Source of the DNA: Bartonella sp. 220B
GTDB lineage: Bacteria; Pseudomonadota; Alphaproteobacteria; Rhizobiales; Rhizobiaceae
NCBI RefSeq assembly: GCF_026930205.1
Contig: NZ_JANHOI010000002.1
Location: 62,001 to 126,000 of the forward strand
Direction: 5' to 3'
Length of the DNA: 64,000 nucleotides
The first letter of the stretch is position 1. Every line of letters starts with the position of its first letter. A program made the position numbers and the translations under genes. The notes beneath the pieces were generated by a model. That model had not been told where the DNA came from. It did no database searches and saw nothing but the letters and a program-made list of their open reading frames with translations. Shown piece by piece: positions 10,134-21,118 of the stretch.

Positions 10134-12656
10134 TTATAATGTGCGATTAATATGTTCGATGCGGAAAGTTTCAATGATGTCTCCTGCGCGCATGTCTTCA
10201 TAGTTTTCAAATGCTATTCCACATTCTTGACCACTTTGCACTTCATTGACTTCATCTTTAAAGCGTTTGAGTGTTTTCAGTTTCCCTTCGTGAATAACAA
10301 TATTATCACGGATAAGGCGAACACCAGCTCCCCGTTCTATTTTACCTTCTGTAACACGACATCCAGCAACTTTTCCGATTTTGGTGATATTAAAGACTTC
10401 TAGAATTTCAGCATTACCAAGGAAAGTTTCACGCTGTTCTGGTGAGAGTAACCCTGACATAGCGGCTTTTATATCATCAACAAGATCGTAGATGATGTTG
10501 TAATAGCGAATTTCAATTCCTTGTGTTTTAGCACAATCACGCGCTTGTTTATTGGCGCGAACATTAAAGCCAATCACAGCTGAGTTAGAGGCTTCCGCAA
10601 GAGAAATATCACTTTCAGTGATACCACCCGCGCCAGAATGCACAATGCGTGCACGAACTTCTTCATTTCCTAGCTTTTCTAATGCTGAAGCGATCGCCTC
10701 AATTGACCCTTGTACATCACCTTTAATAATAAGGGGAAACTCTTTAACACCAGTGGTTTGTAACCTCGTCATCATTTGTTCAAGAGAACCACGAGAACCC
10801 GTTTGTCGGGCTACAGCTTTATCACGTGCTAACCGCTGGCGGTATTCCGCAATTTCGCGTGCTTTTGCTTCATGCGTGACAACAGCAAATCTGTCACCAG
10901 CTTGTGGTGTTCCTTGCATACCTAAAATTTCAATGGGTGTAGAGGGAAGCGCTTCTTTAATATGGCGTCCATGGTCATCAATCAAAGCGCGTACGCGTCC
11001 CCATTCATTGCCGGCAACAATAATATCAGAAGGGTGCAACGTTCCTTTTTGAACGAGAACCGTTGCAACAGATCCACGTCCTCGATCCAGTTTAGCTTCA
11101 ATGACGACGCCTTCTGCTGTTCGTTGAGAATCTGCTTTTAAATCAAGAATTTCAGCTTGAAGAAGAATAGCTTCGAGAAGTTTATCAAGATTTTGACCGG
11201 TTTTAGCAGAAACTTCGACTTCTAAAGTTTCTCCACCCATGGTTTCAACAAACACTTCATGTTGTAGAAGTTCTGTGCGTACTTTTTGAGCATTAGCAGC
11301 TGGTTTATCAATTTTGTTGATAGCAACAATAATGGGCACACCAGCTGCTTTAGCATGATTGATTGATTCAATTGTTTGCGGCATGACACTATCATCAGCA
11401 GCTACAACGAGAACAGCAATATCTGTAACACGCGCTCCACGAGCACGCATCGCTGTGAAGGCGGCATGTCCAGGTGTGTCAATAAAGGTAATTTTTTGAC
11501 CATTTTGTTCCACTTGATAAGCACCAATATGTTGTGTGATTCCACCTGCCTCACCAGAAACAACATTTGCTTTCCGAATAGCATCAAGAAGAGAAGTTTT
11601 TCCGTGGTCGACATGGCCCATAATTGTTACGACAGGCGGACGTTGACGCATTTTTTGTGGATTATCAGCGACATTAAAGATGCCTTCTTCTACGTCAGAT
11701 TCTAGAACACGTTTAACAGTATGACCGAATTCAACAGCGATAAGTTCAGCAACATCGGCATCAATAATATCGCCCGGTTTCATCATTTGTCCCTGTTTCA
11801 TGAGGAATTTAATCACATCAACAGAGCGTTCAGTCATACGCTGTGCAAGTTCTTGAATCGTAATAGTTTCAGGAAGAACAACCTCACGAGAAATTTTTTC
11901 TCTCGGTTCTTGGTTTTGTGCACGTTTAAATTTCTCCTGTCTGCGACGCATTGCAGCCATTGAACGTCCACGCGCGCTCCCTTCTTCATCCAGAGCACTA
12001 TTAAGAGTTAGCTTCCCACGGCGTCGTTCATCAGCACCTTTTACAACTTTAGGTGCACGCACTTCTAATTTAGCAGGGTTCACACGTCGGCTATGTCGAT
12101 CATCTTCTTTATTTTCATCTACTTTACGTTTTTCGATGACAGTTGTATTTTTAGATGGAATAGGGATATCAATTGGTTCTACGAAAGAGGGAATGGAAGG
12201 AGGAGGTGGAGTCTGTTCTGGTAGACTTTCTTCTTCTTGATGTATTTCTGTTTCTTGAATTGACTGCTGCAAACTTTCTTCACGTTCTTTTGCTCGTCTT
12301 GCTTCTTCTTCGGCTTGTTCACGTGTTATTTTTTCTTGGATATGTGCTTCTTCTAATGCACGAAGTCTTGCTTGCATTTCAGCAGATGAAAGATTGCTTT
12401 TAGCGACGGGCTTCTGAGGTTTTGCTTCTTCGAATCGCGGTTTAGAACGTTGAGAAGCTACATGGGGCTTTGTAATTGGCTGTTGTATTTCAACTCTTTC
12501 GTCAGGACGCGTGATTTTGCGCCGTTTGGTTTCGACAACTACAGCCTTTGTACGGCCATGGCTGAAATTTTGTTTGACCGTACCTGTTTCTAGGACTGAC
12601 CGTTTTAAGGTTAGTGTCCTCTTGACTGTTATCTTGTCGTTATTCTTTTCACTCAT
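10134..12656 (-). CDS. infB: translation initiation factor IF-2
   Basis: GTPase that brings initiator tRNA to the 30S subunit. It has 840 residues. Residues about 1-330 form a charged, low-complexity N-terminal region with a Glu/Arg-rich coiled coil, followed by an IF2-N domain ([20 protein letters not shown]). The G domain has [14 protein letters not shown] (G1), DTPGHAAF (G3) and NKIDKP (G4). Domain II and the C-terminal fMet-tRNA-binding domains follow. Its start overlaps the ylxR stop by 4 bases (ATGA), implying translational coupling within the nusA operon. Confidence 0.98.
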   Translation of the reverse strand: MSEKNNDKITVKRTLTLKRSVLETGTVKQNFSHGRTKAVVVETKRRKITRPDERVEIQQPITKPHVASQRSKPRFEEAKPQKPVAKSNLSSAEMQARLRALEEAHIQEKITREQAEEEARRAKEREESLQQSIQETEIHQEEESLPEQTPPPPSIPSFVEPIDIPIPSKNTTVIEKRKVDENKEDDRHSRRVNPAKLEVRAPKVVKGADERRRGKLTLNSALDEEGSARGRSMAAMRRRQEKFKRAQNQEPREKISREVVLPETITIQELAQRMTERSVDVIKFLMKQGQMMKPGDIIDADVAELIAVEFGHTVKRVLESDVEEGIFNVADNPQKMRQRPPVVTIMGHVDHGKTSLLDAIRKANVVSGEAGGITQHIGAYQVEQNGQKITFIDTPGHAAFTAMRARGARVTDIAVLVVAADDSVMPQTIESINHAKAAGVPIIVAINKIDKPAANAQKVRTELLQHEVFVETMGGETLEVEVSAKTGQNLDKLLEAILLQAEILDLKADSQRTAEGVVIEAKLDRGRGSVATVLVQKGTLHPSDIIVAGNEWGRVRALIDDHGRHIKEALPSTPIEILGMQGTPQAGDRFAVVTHEAKAREIAEYRQRLARDKAVARQTGSRGSLEQMMTRLQTTGVKEFPLIIKGDVQGSIEAIASALEKLGNEEVRARIVHSGAGGITESDISLAEASNSAVIGFNVRANKQARDCAKTQGIEIRYYNIIYDLVDDIKAAMSGLLSPEQRETFLGNAEILEVFNITKIGKVAGCRVTEGKIERGAGVRLIRDNIVIHEGKLKTLKRFKDEVNEVQSGQECGIAFENYEDMRAGDIIETFRIEHINRTL

Positions 12657-13288
12657 TGTACTTCCTTCACGGCTTGTGCCGTTTTTTCACCAGGCTTGCT
12701 GTGCGTGTCATCACGATAGGCGAGCAGTTTATGTATCGTTTTGAGAAATCCTTCAGCAGCTTTGGTATCCAATAAGGCCGCATGCATAACAGGATTAGCA
12801 CCAAAAGCCACCCGCATTTCATCACTTGTGAATAAAGATATGGTTTTTATCTTTCGATTTGTTTGTTGTTGTATTGTATGAATGGCTTGTGCAATTTTTC
12901 GTTTTCCATCTTCTGTAGCTTCTTTAGCGTGAAGCACGAGAAGAGTTTGGCCCGAACGGATAGCTGCATCAACTTTTGTTGCTCCCATGACAATCGCACC
13001 TGCTTTTCGCGCCATGGAAAGGCTTGAAAGAGTGGACTTTAGCAAAAGTGTATCAACAATATGCGCAAGATTTTGTGCAACCTCAACATCTGTTTTAAAT
13101 TTTTTCTTAAAAGCGTTTTGTTTGATTGCTGTTTCAATGGCGGAATGGCGAGCAGAAACCCAAACGCCACGCCCAGGCAAATTGGATTTAAGATCAGGGA
13201 CAATTTGATTATTAGGACCAATAACAAAACGGATCAGCGTTTCGGCTGAAGCATTTTTTCTTGTCACAATGCAGGTCCGTTCATTCAT
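12653..13288 (-). CDS. YlxR/DUF448 plus L7Ae-like RNA-binding protein
   Basis: A 211-residue fusion found between nusA and infB in Alphaproteobacteria. Residues 1-75 match the YlxR (DUF448) fold: [19 protein letters not shown] and [16 protein letters not shown]. Residues about 90-190 match an L7Ae/L30e-type RNA-binding domain ([21 protein letters not shown], a typical kink-turn-binding helix). It starts immediately after the nusA stop and overlaps infB by 4 bases. A role in RNA binding or transcription-translation coupling is inferred from context; the biochemical role is not settled. Confidence 0.88.
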   Translation of the reverse strand: MNERTCIVTRKNASAETLIRFVIGPNNQIVPDLKSNLPGRGVWVSARHSAIETAIKQNAFKKKFKTDVEVAQNLAHIVDTLLLKSTLSSLSMARKAGAIVMGATKVDAAIRSGQTLLVLHAKEATEDGKRKIAQAIHTIQQQTNRKIKTISLFTSDEMRVAFGANPVMHAALLDTKAAEGFLKTIHKLLAYRDDTHSKPGEKTAQAVKEVQ

Positions 13289-14920
13289 TTAAATTGTATC
13301 CACGTCCAAATTATCACTTTTTTCATCTTTTGCAGAATTTTCATTTTCTGCAGGAGTTTCTGTAACAAGATCAGCTTTGTCTATCCAACCTGCTTGCACA
13401 CGTGCAGCTAAAACCATAGCTTCTGCATCAGCACGTGTAATATCAAATGGGGTCAGTATACCAGAAAAACTCTGTGTTTGACCTTCTTTACGTTCTCTCC
13501 AGCCAACCAAATCATCGACTGCATAACCAGCAAAATCTTCTACTGTTTTTATACCATCCTCGCCAATAGCAACCAACATAGCACTTGTCAGTCCAGGAAT
13601 TGTTAGCAATTCATCAGAAACACCGAGCTCTTTGCGTTTTTCATCAAGCTCTTTTTCTTTATGTTCAAGATATTCGCGTGCACGGCTTTGGATTTCAGTA
13701 GCAGTTTCATGATCAAAACCATCAATGGAAGCAATTTCTTCGAGATCAATATAGGCGATTTCTTCGATGGAAGAAAAACCCTCTGATGCCATAACTTGCC
13801 CAATCATCTCATCAACGTCTAAGGATTCCATAAACAGTTTACTGCGTTCAGTAAATTCTTTTTGACGGTTTTCAGATTCTTCCTGTTCCGTTAAAATATC
13901 AATATTCCATCCTGTTAATTGAGAAGCTAAGCGAACATTTTGTCCACGACGACCAATGGCAAGACTGAGTTGGTCATTAGGTACGACAACTTCAATACGT
14001 TCCGCATCTTCATCGAGAACAACTTTCGAAACTTCAGCGGGCTGTAGTGCATTGACAATAAATGTTGCAGCATCAGGAGACCAAGGAATAATATCAATTT
14101 TTTCACCTTGTAATTCTGCAACAACAGCCTGAACACGGCTTCCTCGCATTCCAACACATGCTCCAACAGGATCAATGGAACCATCGCGTGAGACAACAGC
14201 AATTTTAGCACGAGAACCTGGATCGCGGGCAACGGACTTAATTTCTATAATACCATCATAAATTTCTGGTACTTCCATAGTGAAAAGTTTCACCATAAAT
14301 TGAGGATGTGTACGTGAAAGGAAAATTTGCGGACCACGTGATTCACGGTGTACATCATTGACAAAGGCACGAATACGATCTCCATAGCGGAAAGATTCAC
14401 GTGGAATTAATTCATCACGGCGCACGATAGCTTCACCACGACCCAAATCAACGATAACATTGCCATATTCCACACGCTTTACTGTACCAGAAATAATTTC
14501 ACCAATTTTATTTTTAAATTCTTCGTATTGCTGATCACGCTCTGCATCACGTACCTTCTGGACAATCACTTGTTTAGCGGATTGCGCTGCGATACGTCCA
14601 AAGTCCATAGGAGGTAAAAGATCAGCAAAAAAATCACCAATTTTTGCATCCTCTTGGCGTTTGAGTGCATCGGTCAAAGTAATTTCAGTTGTATAATCTT
14701 CAACAATATCAACAATTTTAAGCAGGCGTTGTAATTTAATTTCACCTGTTTTGGAGTTTATTTCAGCACGGATATTGGTTTCTTGACCATAACGAGAACG
14801 TGCTGCTTTCTGAATAGCATCAGCCATTGCAGAAATAACAATTTCACGATCAATTGACTTTTCACGTGCAACAGCATCTGCAATTTGCAGAATTTCAAGC
14901 CTGTTAGCGCTTGTAGCCAT
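13289..14920 (-). CDS. nusA: transcription termination/antitermination factor NusA
   Basis: RNA polymerase-binding elongation factor. The start at ATG 14920 (MATSANRLEIL) has a strong AAGGAG seven bases upstream. The longer frame to 14962 adds an Arg-rich stretch without a ribosome-binding site and was rejected. The 543 residues contain the N-terminal polymerase-binding domain, S1 (about 135-200), two KH domains with CVGMRGSRVQAVVAELQGEKIDII and LAIGRRGQNVRLASQLTGW, and C-terminal helix-hairpin-helix repeats (TIPGLTSAMLVAIGEDGI). It follows rimP by about 50 bp. Confidence 0.97.
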   Translation of the reverse strand: MATSANRLEILQIADAVAREKSIDREIVISAMADAIQKAARSRYGQETNIRAEINSKTGEIKLQRLLKIVDIVEDYTTEITLTDALKRQEDAKIGDFFADLLPPMDFGRIAAQSAKQVIVQKVRDAERDQQYEEFKNKIGEIISGTVKRVEYGNVIVDLGRGEAIVRRDELIPRESFRYGDRIRAFVNDVHRESRGPQIFLSRTHPQFMVKLFTMEVPEIYDGIIEIKSVARDPGSRAKIAVVSRDGSIDPVGACVGMRGSRVQAVVAELQGEKIDIIPWSPDAATFIVNALQPAEVSKVVLDEDAERIEVVVPNDQLSLAIGRRGQNVRLASQLTGWNIDILTEQEESENRQKEFTERSKLFMESLDVDEMIGQVMASEGFSSIEEIAYIDLEEIASIDGFDHETATEIQSRAREYLEHKEKELDEKRKELGVSDELLTIPGLTSAMLVAIGEDGIKTVEDFAGYAVDDLVGWRERKEGQTQSFSGILTPFDITRADAEAMVLAARVQAGWIDKADLVTETPAENENSAKDEKSDNLDVDTI

Positions 14921-14967
14921 CAATTTTCTCCTTCTTTGTGCCACTCGACGGGCATTTCCCAATGATA

Positions 14968-15594
14968 TTAGTTCTTGTATTGTGATGTCTTTTTCGAGAC
15001 ATGAGAATTATCTTCGGGAATTAATTGTTGACTTAAATCTTTATTTTTTTTCAATGCGTCGCGAATAAGTTCATCGGTAAGGACCAAATGCGCGTTTATA
15101 ATATCACAAAAGGGGATAGAGGTATACATAGCTTCTCCATACGCGGCTTTATCAGCGTTTAAAATAAATCCGTCTTCTGTGACATTTGTAAGTGTTCCAC
15201 GAAATTTTCGGCGCCCATCAATTGTTGTTTTGGTTTCAATTTTTGCAAGATGCCCCTGCCAATGAAAAAAGTCAGATCTCCTTACTAGTGGACGATCAAT
15301 ACCAGGAGATGAAATTTCTAAGTGATATTTGCGTTCAATAACATTTTGTACATCCAAGAGGGGAGAAACAGTGCGACTAACAGTTTCACAATCTTCCACG
15401 GTCATAGAGCCGTCTGCGCGTTCAATCATAATCTGAAGAGTTAAACCATTCAGGCCAAGCAGTTTCACACGAACTAAACGAAAACCTAATGGTTTAAGCA
15501 ATGGCAAGACAAGAGCAGCAACATGTGCCTCAACGCCATTTTCTTCAAAAAGACGAGGTTCGTCAAGAACGCTTATTTTTTCAGTTTCGTTCAT
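14968..15594 (-). CDS. rimP: ribosome maturation factor RimP
   Basis: Needed for 30S subunit maturation. The core shows LLKPLGFRLVRVKLLGLNGLTLQIMIE, then VEDCETVSRTVSPLLDV and LEISSPGIDRPLVRRSDF, which is the RimP signature. The open frame extends to 15669, but the family normally begins shortly before this core, so I place the start at ATG 15594 (MNETEKIS), giving 208 residues. ATG 15612 or 15618 are also possible and none has a strong ribosome-binding site. It is the first gene of the rimP-nusA-ylxR-infB-rbfA-truB operon. Confidence 0.9.
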   Translation of the reverse strand: MNETEKISVLDEPRLFEENGVEAHVAALVLPLLKPLGFRLVRVKLLGLNGLTLQIMIERADGSMTVEDCETVSRTVSPLLDVQNVIERKYHLEISSPGIDRPLVRRSDFFHWQGHLAKIETKTTIDGRRKFRGTLTNVTEDGFILNADKAAYGEAMYTSIPFCDIINAHLVLTDELIRDALKKNKDLSQQLIPEDNSHVSKKTSQYKN

Positions 15595-15745
15595 ATATTT
15601 TGTCCAAGTCATTTTCATCAGTTTTATGACATTAAAAAAGAGCGGGTCCAACGTCCCACTCCTCATCATAAGACCAAGAATTTAGATACTGATACTCTTA
15701 AATTCAAAACTTTTCAAGTTGTTTATAAGAAAGGCGTTTTATGAT

Positions 15746-16447
15746 TTATTTTTTGATAAAGGTAAGATAGGTAGGTGTCCGCCCTTCGCGGAGAGCTTTT
15801 TCTTCATAACGTGTTCTTAACCATAGCGGATAAGGAGTTTTCCAATCCTTAGAGGTTTCTGCTTCCCACTCAAAATGATTATGCTGTGCACAATGGTAGA
15901 GGGTCCAGTTTACATAATCATCTATGTCGCTAGCAAAGCGAAATTTTTTACCGGTTTTAAGAACACGAGCGAAACGATTCAGATTTTTTATGTTAATGAA
16001 ACGTCTTTTCCAATGCTTTTTTTTAGGCCATGGATCAGGATAGAAAAGATCTATCCCATCAAGTGATGTATTTGGAAGCCAATCAAGAAGATGTGTAGCG
16101 TCGTCATCATAAAGGCGAATATGGTTTTGATACTGTTTATGCTGTTCAAGAGACAATAACATTTTTGCCATACCATTGATAAAGGGCTCGATACCAATAA
16201 AACCAGTTTGTGGAAAATGGTCCATTTCATGAAGTAAATGTTCACCTCCACCAAAACCAATTTCCAGCCGGACCTCTGTTACTTTATCGCAAAATAGGGA
16301 TGTTAAGTCGAGGGGTGAAGGGGTGTTTAAATCAATCTTAAAAGTTGGAAGAATCGTATTTATACGTGCAAGTTGACTGTTTCTTAGTCGCTTTCCTTGT
16401 CGGCGACCAAAGAAGGCTTCACGCATACGTATATTATGCTCAATCAT
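15746..16447 (-). CDS. trmB: tRNA (guanine-N7-)-methyltransferase TrmB
   Basis: Methylates G46 of tRNAs using SAM. The 233 residues carry the TrmB motifs [13 protein letters not shown] (SAM site), [29 protein letters not shown] (catalytic PDPWPKK) and [11 protein letters not shown] at the C-terminus. The start ATG overlaps the metK stop by 4 bases, so the SAM-synthesising and SAM-using genes are translationally coupled. Confidence 0.96.
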   Translation of the reverse strand: MIEHNIRMREAFFGRRQGKRLRNSQLARINTILPTFKIDLNTPSPLDLTSLFCDKVTEVRLEIGFGGGEHLLHEMDHFPQTGFIGIEPFINGMAKMLLSLEQHKQYQNHIRLYDDDATHLLDWLPNTSLDGIDLFYPDPWPKKKHWKRRFINIKNLNRFARVLKTGKKFRFASDIDDYVNWTLYHCAQHNHFEWEAETSKDWKTPYPLWLRTRYEEKALREGRTPTYLTFIKK

Positions 16448-17712
16448 GGTACTTTAATCATTTTTTGAAGAGTTTCAATAAGATCAGTTTTTTCCCATGA
16501 AAATGAACCATCAAGTTGTGGCTTACGTCCAAAATGACCATAGGCGGCTGTTTTTGTATAAATAGGTTTATTGAGGTCAAGATGTTTTCTAATGCCAGTG
16601 GGTGAAAGGTCCATTATTTTGCGAATAGTTGCTTCGATAATTTTCTCATCGACTTTTCCTGTTCCATGGAGATTAAGATAAATAGATAAGGGTTGTGCAA
16701 TGCCAATTGCATAAGAGAGTTGAATGGTGCATCGATCTGCTAAATCAGCGGCAACAATATTCTTAGCGAGATAGCGTGCAGCATAAGCTGCAGAACGATC
16801 GACTTTTGTCGTATCTTTGCCTGAAAAAGCGCCTCCACCATGAGGAGCTGCACCTCCGTAAGTATCAACAATAATTTTGCGTCCCGTTAATCCAGCATCA
16901 CTTTGAGGACCTCCAATAACAAATTTTCCTGTTGGGTTAATGTACCAGCTGCATTGATCAGAAATGGGGATATCATGCAAAGCTTGACGAATATAAGGTT
17001 CAACCACTGTACGTACTTTATTGGAATCCCAACTTTCATCTAAATGTTGTGTTGAAAGAACGATAGAGGTTACCTCTATAGGTTTTCCATTTTTATACCG
17101 TATTGTTATTTGGCTTTTGGCATCTGGTCCTAATTTTCCAGTCTCTCCTTCATTTTTATGGCGGGCCGTAGCAAGAAGTTTAAGAATTTTATGCGCATAA
17201 TAAATAGGTGCAGGCATGAGTTCAGGTGTTTCACGGCAAGCATATCCAAACATAATACCCTGATCACCTGCACCTTCTTCACCATGCCGGTCCCTGGCGT
17301 TATCAACGCCGCGTGCAATATCAGTTGATTGAGGGCGTAGAAGAACATCGATTTTAACAGTTTTCCAATGGAAACCGGCTTGTTCATACCCAATTGCACG
17401 AATAGCACGACGCGCTACTGCACGAAAACGAGTAGGATTAATGAGTGGGCAACCAGTTTCATCGTAGATGAGTTCTTTATTTCTATCTCTTTTTAAAAGT
17501 GTATCAGGAACACGCACTTCACCAGCGATCACAACGCGGTTTACGCTTACTAAAGTTTCACAAGCGATTCGCACAATCCATGGATCTGTACCGGTTTTTT
17601 GTGCTTCTTTATAAATCATATCAACGATTTCATCAGAAATACGATCACAAATTTTGTCAGGATGACCTTCCGATACCGATTCACTCGTAAAAAGATAATC
17701 TTGATGCGGCAT
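16444..17712 (-). CDS. metK: S-adenosylmethionine synthetase
   Basis: Makes SAM from ATP and methionine. Signature blocks are present in order: [16 protein letters not shown] at the N-terminus, [12 protein letters not shown] near residue 120, and [19 protein letters not shown] near 265. The start at ATG 17712 ([11 protein letters not shown]) has AAGGAG six bases upstream and gives 422 residues. The longer frame to 17739 was rejected. This alphaproteobacterial type is somewhat longer than the 384-residue Escherichia coli enzyme. It overlaps trmB and lies downstream of the PhrR-type regulator. Confidence 0.97.
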   Translation of the reverse strand: MPHQDYLFTSESVSEGHPDKICDRISDEIVDMIYKEAQKTGTDPWIVRIACETLVSVNRVVIAGEVRVPDTLLKRDRNKELIYDETGCPLINPTRFRAVARRAIRAIGYEQAGFHWKTVKIDVLLRPQSTDIARGVDNARDRHGEEGAGDQGIMFGYACRETPELMPAPIYYAHKILKLLATARHKNEGETGKLGPDAKSQITIRYKNGKPIEVTSIVLSTQHLDESWDSNKVRTVVEPYIRQALHDIPISDQCSWYINPTGKFVIGGPQSDAGLTGRKIIVDTYGGAAPHGGGAFSGKDTTKVDRSAAYAARYLAKNIVAADLADRCTIQLSYAIGIAQPLSIYLNLHGTGKVDEKIIEATIRKIMDLSPTGIRKHLDLNKPIYTKTAAYGHFGRKPQLDGSFSWEKTDLIETLQKMIKVP

Positions 17713-17770
17713 AGGAACTCCTTCAAAAAAGAAAACCAACAGTTATGAATTGCCTATTAAAGTTGCTCCT

Positions 17771-17792
17771 ATTTGCCAAGACAATGGCAAAT
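17771..17792. promoter_or_regulatory. perfect inverted repeat upstream of metK
   Basis: ATTTGCCA, six bases, TGGCAAAT: an 8-bp perfect dyad 59 bp before the metK start and 51 bp after the regulator gene's stop. No T-run follows on the minus strand, so it is a weak terminator candidate. An operator or leader hairpin is equally possible. Confidence 0.5.
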
Positions 17793-17842
17793 CGTCAATG
17801 CTGATTTATAAGATAACTGAGAGAAAAGATATCATTTTTATT

Positions 17843-18256
17843 TTATAGCTTATTTGTCATATCTTCTTCAGAAAGTGCTTTTGCCAAATCAATAATTTTT
17901 CGGCGCACTTTAGCATCAGATATATTCGTAAAAGCACGCATGAGTTGGATTCCTTCACTGCTAGAGCAAAAATCCATAAAATCATTATCGCTTTCAGCGA
18001 AGCCTTCTGCATGTTGTGTATGAAGGCCTTTATCAAAAAAATAAGAAACCGGAACATCCATAATTTCTGCAATTGCTTGAAGACGACTTGCACCAATACG
18101 ATTTGTACCTTTTTCATATTTTTGGATTTGCTGGAAAGTGATGCCTAGCTTTTCACCGAGTTTCTCTTGAGTCAGTCCTAAAATATTACGACGTAAACGA
18201 ATACGGGTTCCAACATAGACATCTATAGGATCGGGTTTTTTTCTAGTTTCAGTCAT
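17843..18256 (-). CDS. HTH XRE-family transcriptional regulator, PhrR/PraR type
   Basis: A 137-residue regulator with an N-terminal Cro/C1-type helix-turn-helix (RIRLRRNILGLTQEKLGEKL, then GITFQQIQKYEKG and RIGASRLQAIAEIMDVPVSYFF). The C-terminal 60 residues are acidic with a short helical tail. The start at ATG 18256 has AAGAG about 8 bases upstream; the frame to 18280 has none. Rhizobial genomes carry this regulator next to lnt (actA) and metK, where the Sinorhizobium homologue phrR is acid-induced. Regulation here is not known. Confidence 0.85.
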   Translation of the reverse strand: MTETRKKPDPIDVYVGTRIRLRRNILGLTQEKLGEKLGITFQQIQKYEKGTNRIGASRLQAIAEIMDVPVSYFFDKGLHTQHAEGFAESDNDFMDFCSSSEGIQLMRAFTNISDAKVRRKIIDLAKALSEEDMTNKL

Positions 18257-18402
18257 AATGCAACTCTTTATTTCCAGCATTCTGCTTCTAAACCAACATC
18301 AGATTTATGTGAGGTTGGTTTATCATATAATTAAAATAATATGTAACATTTTTTCCCAATATTACCGGTATGCGCAACACAATACTGCAATTGGGCATTT
18401 GA

Positions 18403-20037
18403 TCACTTAAATTGTTTTGTAGAACCAAAACCAATACGGCATAATAACATAAGAATGAATAAGATAAAAGTAGTGAATATTCTATATTCATTGCTTCCTA
18501 CAGGAGTAATGGGTAATGGGATTTGTGTATCAAGAGTGCCAACAGCATTCTGTCGGAGAGCTACAACGATTCGTCCATAAGAATCAATAACCGCTGATAT
18601 TCCATTATTGGCTGCTCGGATAATGGGAATTCCCAGTTCAATTGCACGAAGCTGTGCTTGTTGAAGATGTTGATATGGTCCAGGTGTTGCACCGAACCAT
18701 GCATCATTTGTAACATTAATAATTGCTTGTGGAGGGGGGCCTTCAAAAGTCATTTCATTGGGAAATATGACTTCATAGCAAATTAGAGGTAGATAGGAAA
18801 AACCGTTTGGCATCGTGATGGTTTTTCGCACACTGGCAGCGCTATATCCACCAATGTTATCAGCAAGAATACGTAATCCAATTTTTTTCAAGAAGTTCTC
18901 ATAGGGAAGATATTCACCAAAAGGCACTAAGTGAAGTTTATCAGAAGTATTTAAAATATCACCTTCAGCATTGATGGTTGCAATTGTATTAAAATATTGT
19001 GTTTGTGCATGAGAAGGATTGTCATTGGTGCGTATAGCACCAATAATAGCCCATTGTTGGGGCTTTAGAAGAGAGGCAATGCGCATTGTTGTATCAGAGT
19101 TCTTATCGAGAAGGTAAGGAATAGATGCTTCAGGCCATATGATAAAGTCTGGTTCTGGATTTTTTCCAGCTGTTGGTATTGCACTCAGATTCATATGCGT
19201 TTCGAATATAGCTTCTCGTGTAGTATTGTTTAGTTTTATGTCTTGCGGGATAGAAGGTTGAACAATGCGCACCCAATAATTGCTTTTTGGGTAATCAGCT
19301 GTGTTTGGCATGCTATTGAGGCGGTAAAATCCAAAGCCACTGTGGACGAATATAAGCGATAAGCAGAGAAAAAGTGCGGTTTTCTTTTTTTCGTTTGTTA
19401 ATAAAACTGCTGGTAAACTGTAGACTAAAACAGCAAGAATATTCATTCCGTAAAGTCCAACGATTGCATCGGATTGCATGAGCATAGGGGTTGGCATCGC
19501 TGTATAGCCAAGAGAATTCCATGGAAATCCTGTGAATAAGAATGCACGCAACCACTCTGCCAATCCTAGCGCAAAAGCTAAGACAAAAAAGCGTGCTATT
19601 CCTTTTGTCCATAATAAACTGACAATAAAACCAGAAAAAAACCAATAAAGAGAAAGGTAGAGGGGAGGGCCTAAAATGGCAAACGGCACTGCCCAACCAA
19701 AAGAAACCGGATCAGTTAATAAAGCATTACACAACCACCAAAGGCTGCAAGTAAAATAACTAAAACCAAAGATTCCACAGCTTAGAGCGTAGGTAAGAAA
19801 GCGCTTTTTATTATTCTGGATAGTATGGATTGAGTCAAGGAGAACAATAAAGAGGGGAAAAGTTAAAAAGCACAGAGGTGTCAAATAAAAAGGTGGAAGT
19901 GCAAAAGAAGTAAAGGCACCACAGAGAAACACCCACATTTGTCGCTTCCAGCCAGTAACAGAAAACAAGAAAAGTGTAAAATTGCTGAGAAAGGTTTGGT
20001 TATTTTTTAGGGGTGGCATTGTTTTCAAAATTTTCAT
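18403..20037 (-). CDS. lnt: apolipoprotein N-acyltransferase
   Basis: Inner-membrane enzyme that adds the third acyl chain to bacterial lipoproteins. The 544 residues start with about six hydrophobic segments, followed by a periplasmic nitrilase-type domain. The catalytic triad is readable: Glu in IIWPEASIPYLL, Lys in DKLHLVPFGEYLPYE, and Cys in PLICYEVIFPNE. A last membrane helix ends the protein. Its first 38 bases overlap the end of corC, so coupling is likely; ATG 20019 is an alternative start. Window lipoproteins such as those at 46209 and 61435 would be substrates. Confidence 0.95.
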   Translation of the reverse strand: MKILKTMPPLKNNQTFLSNFTLFLFSVTGWKRQMWVFLCGAFTSFALPPFYLTPLCFLTFPLFIVLLDSIHTIQNNKKRFLTYALSCGIFGFSYFTCSLWWLCNALLTDPVSFGWAVPFAILGPPLYLSLYWFFSGFIVSLLWTKGIARFFVLAFALGLAEWLRAFLFTGFPWNSLGYTAMPTPMLMQSDAIVGLYGMNILAVLVYSLPAVLLTNEKKKTALFLCLSLIFVHSGFGFYRLNSMPNTADYPKSNYWVRIVQPSIPQDIKLNNTTREAIFETHMNLSAIPTAGKNPEPDFIIWPEASIPYLLDKNSDTTMRIASLLKPQQWAIIGAIRTNDNPSHAQTQYFNTIATINAEGDILNTSDKLHLVPFGEYLPYENFLKKIGLRILADNIGGYSAASVRKTITMPNGFSYLPLICYEVIFPNEMTFEGPPPQAIINVTNDAWFGATPGPYQHLQQAQLRAIELGIPIIRAANNGISAVIDSYGRIVVALRQNAVGTLDTQIPLPITPVGSNEYRIFTTFILFILMLLCRIGFGSTKQFK

Positions 20038-21019
20038 TTTCTGGAATGCGAAAAATGCGCAACCGCTTAATCCGGCGTTTATCAGCTTCTAAAATACGAA
20101 ATCGATAGCCGGGAACAGCTTCAACGACTTCACCTTTTTCAGGAATACGGTCAAGAATAGAGACAATTAAACCACCAATGGTGTCAACGTCATCACCATA
20201 TTCTCCTACGATAAAATCAGGACCAAGAGCTTCCTCTACATCTTCTAGTTCGGTTCTTGCATCAACAAGCCATTTGTTATTGGGTTCACGCACGATAGCA
20301 TTGTCTACATTGTCATGTTCATCTTCGATATCACCAACGACTAATTCGACAATATCTTCCATAGAAACGAGACCATCTGTGCCACCGTGTTCATCAATAA
20401 CGAGAGCCATCTGTGTTCGTGTCGTTTGCATACGTGTTAATAATTTGCTTGCTAGCATGGAACTAGGAACAAAGAGAACTGTTCGAATCAAATCCAATTC
20501 ACCGATTGGAGTGTGTAGATCCGTATGATTTAACTGGAGTGAATCAAATTTCTGCTCGGTTTGGGTTGAGTTAACAATAAAACGAGTCATGTAATTAAGA
20601 ATATCGCGGATATGGATCATTCCTCGTGGATCATCTAAAGTTTCAGCATAAACAGGTAGGCGAGAATGTCCAATTTTCGCAAAACATTTAAGAGCTTCTC
20701 CAAGCGAGGCGTTTATTTCTAATGCTTCAATTTCAGAACGTGGAATCATAACATCATCAACGCGTGCTTCACGCAAACGTAAAATATTATGTAGCATAGT
20801 ACGTTCTTCAGGTGAGAAGAGAGTTGTATCTTTTTCGTTGTTAGTATTGAGTGCAACGGTTAAATCATCGCGCAATGACTTATAATTACGGCCACGTAAA
20901 AACGAAAACAAATGATTCAGTAGGGAGTTTTTTTCTGGATGATGTATCTGTTGAGAGGCATGTTCTTCACTGTGAGAAGATATCTGATTGTTACTTGGTG
21001 TATTTATTTTGTTTGCCAT
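20000..21019 (-). CDS. CorC/HlyC-type CBS-domain protein
   Basis: A 339-residue cytosolic protein. The first 55 residues are low-complexity and polar. DVMIPRSEIEALEINASLGEAL begins a pair of CBS domains (about 90-215, including VIDEHGGTDGLVSMEDIVELVVGDI), followed by the CorC/HlyC C-terminal domain ending GYRFRILEADKRRIKRLRI. The protein lacks the membrane DUF21 part of larger relatives. It lies between ybeY and lnt, the common bacterial ybeY-corC-lnt order. A role in divalent metal homeostasis or membrane integrity is the family suggestion, not proven. Confidence 0.9.
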   Translation of the reverse strand: MANKINTPSNNQISSHSEEHASQQIHHPEKNSLLNHLFSFLRGRNYKSLRDDLTVALNTNNEKDTTLFSPEERTMLHNILRLREARVDDVMIPRSEIEALEINASLGEALKCFAKIGHSRLPVYAETLDDPRGMIHIRDILNYMTRFIVNSTQTEQKFDSLQLNHTDLHTPIGELDLIRTVLFVPSSMLASKLLTRMQTTRTQMALVIDEHGGTDGLVSMEDIVELVVGDIEDEHDNVDNAIVREPNNKWLVDARTELEDVEEALGPDFIVGEYGDDVDTIGGLIVSILDRIPEKGEVVEAVPGYRFRILEADKRRIKRLRIFRIPENENFENNATPKK

Positions 21020-21118
21020 AATTTTGAAATCTTCAAACTTTCTTTTTATAATAGAGACATAAGAGGTTTTAAATTGTATGATGGCGATAGCGATTTAAGA
21101 AGGCTTATTTTTATCATT

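Noticed and set aside
17713-17842. SAM-II or SAM/SAH riboswitch before metK
   Set aside because: I could not find the conserved pseudoknot segments; only a simple hairpin is visible.
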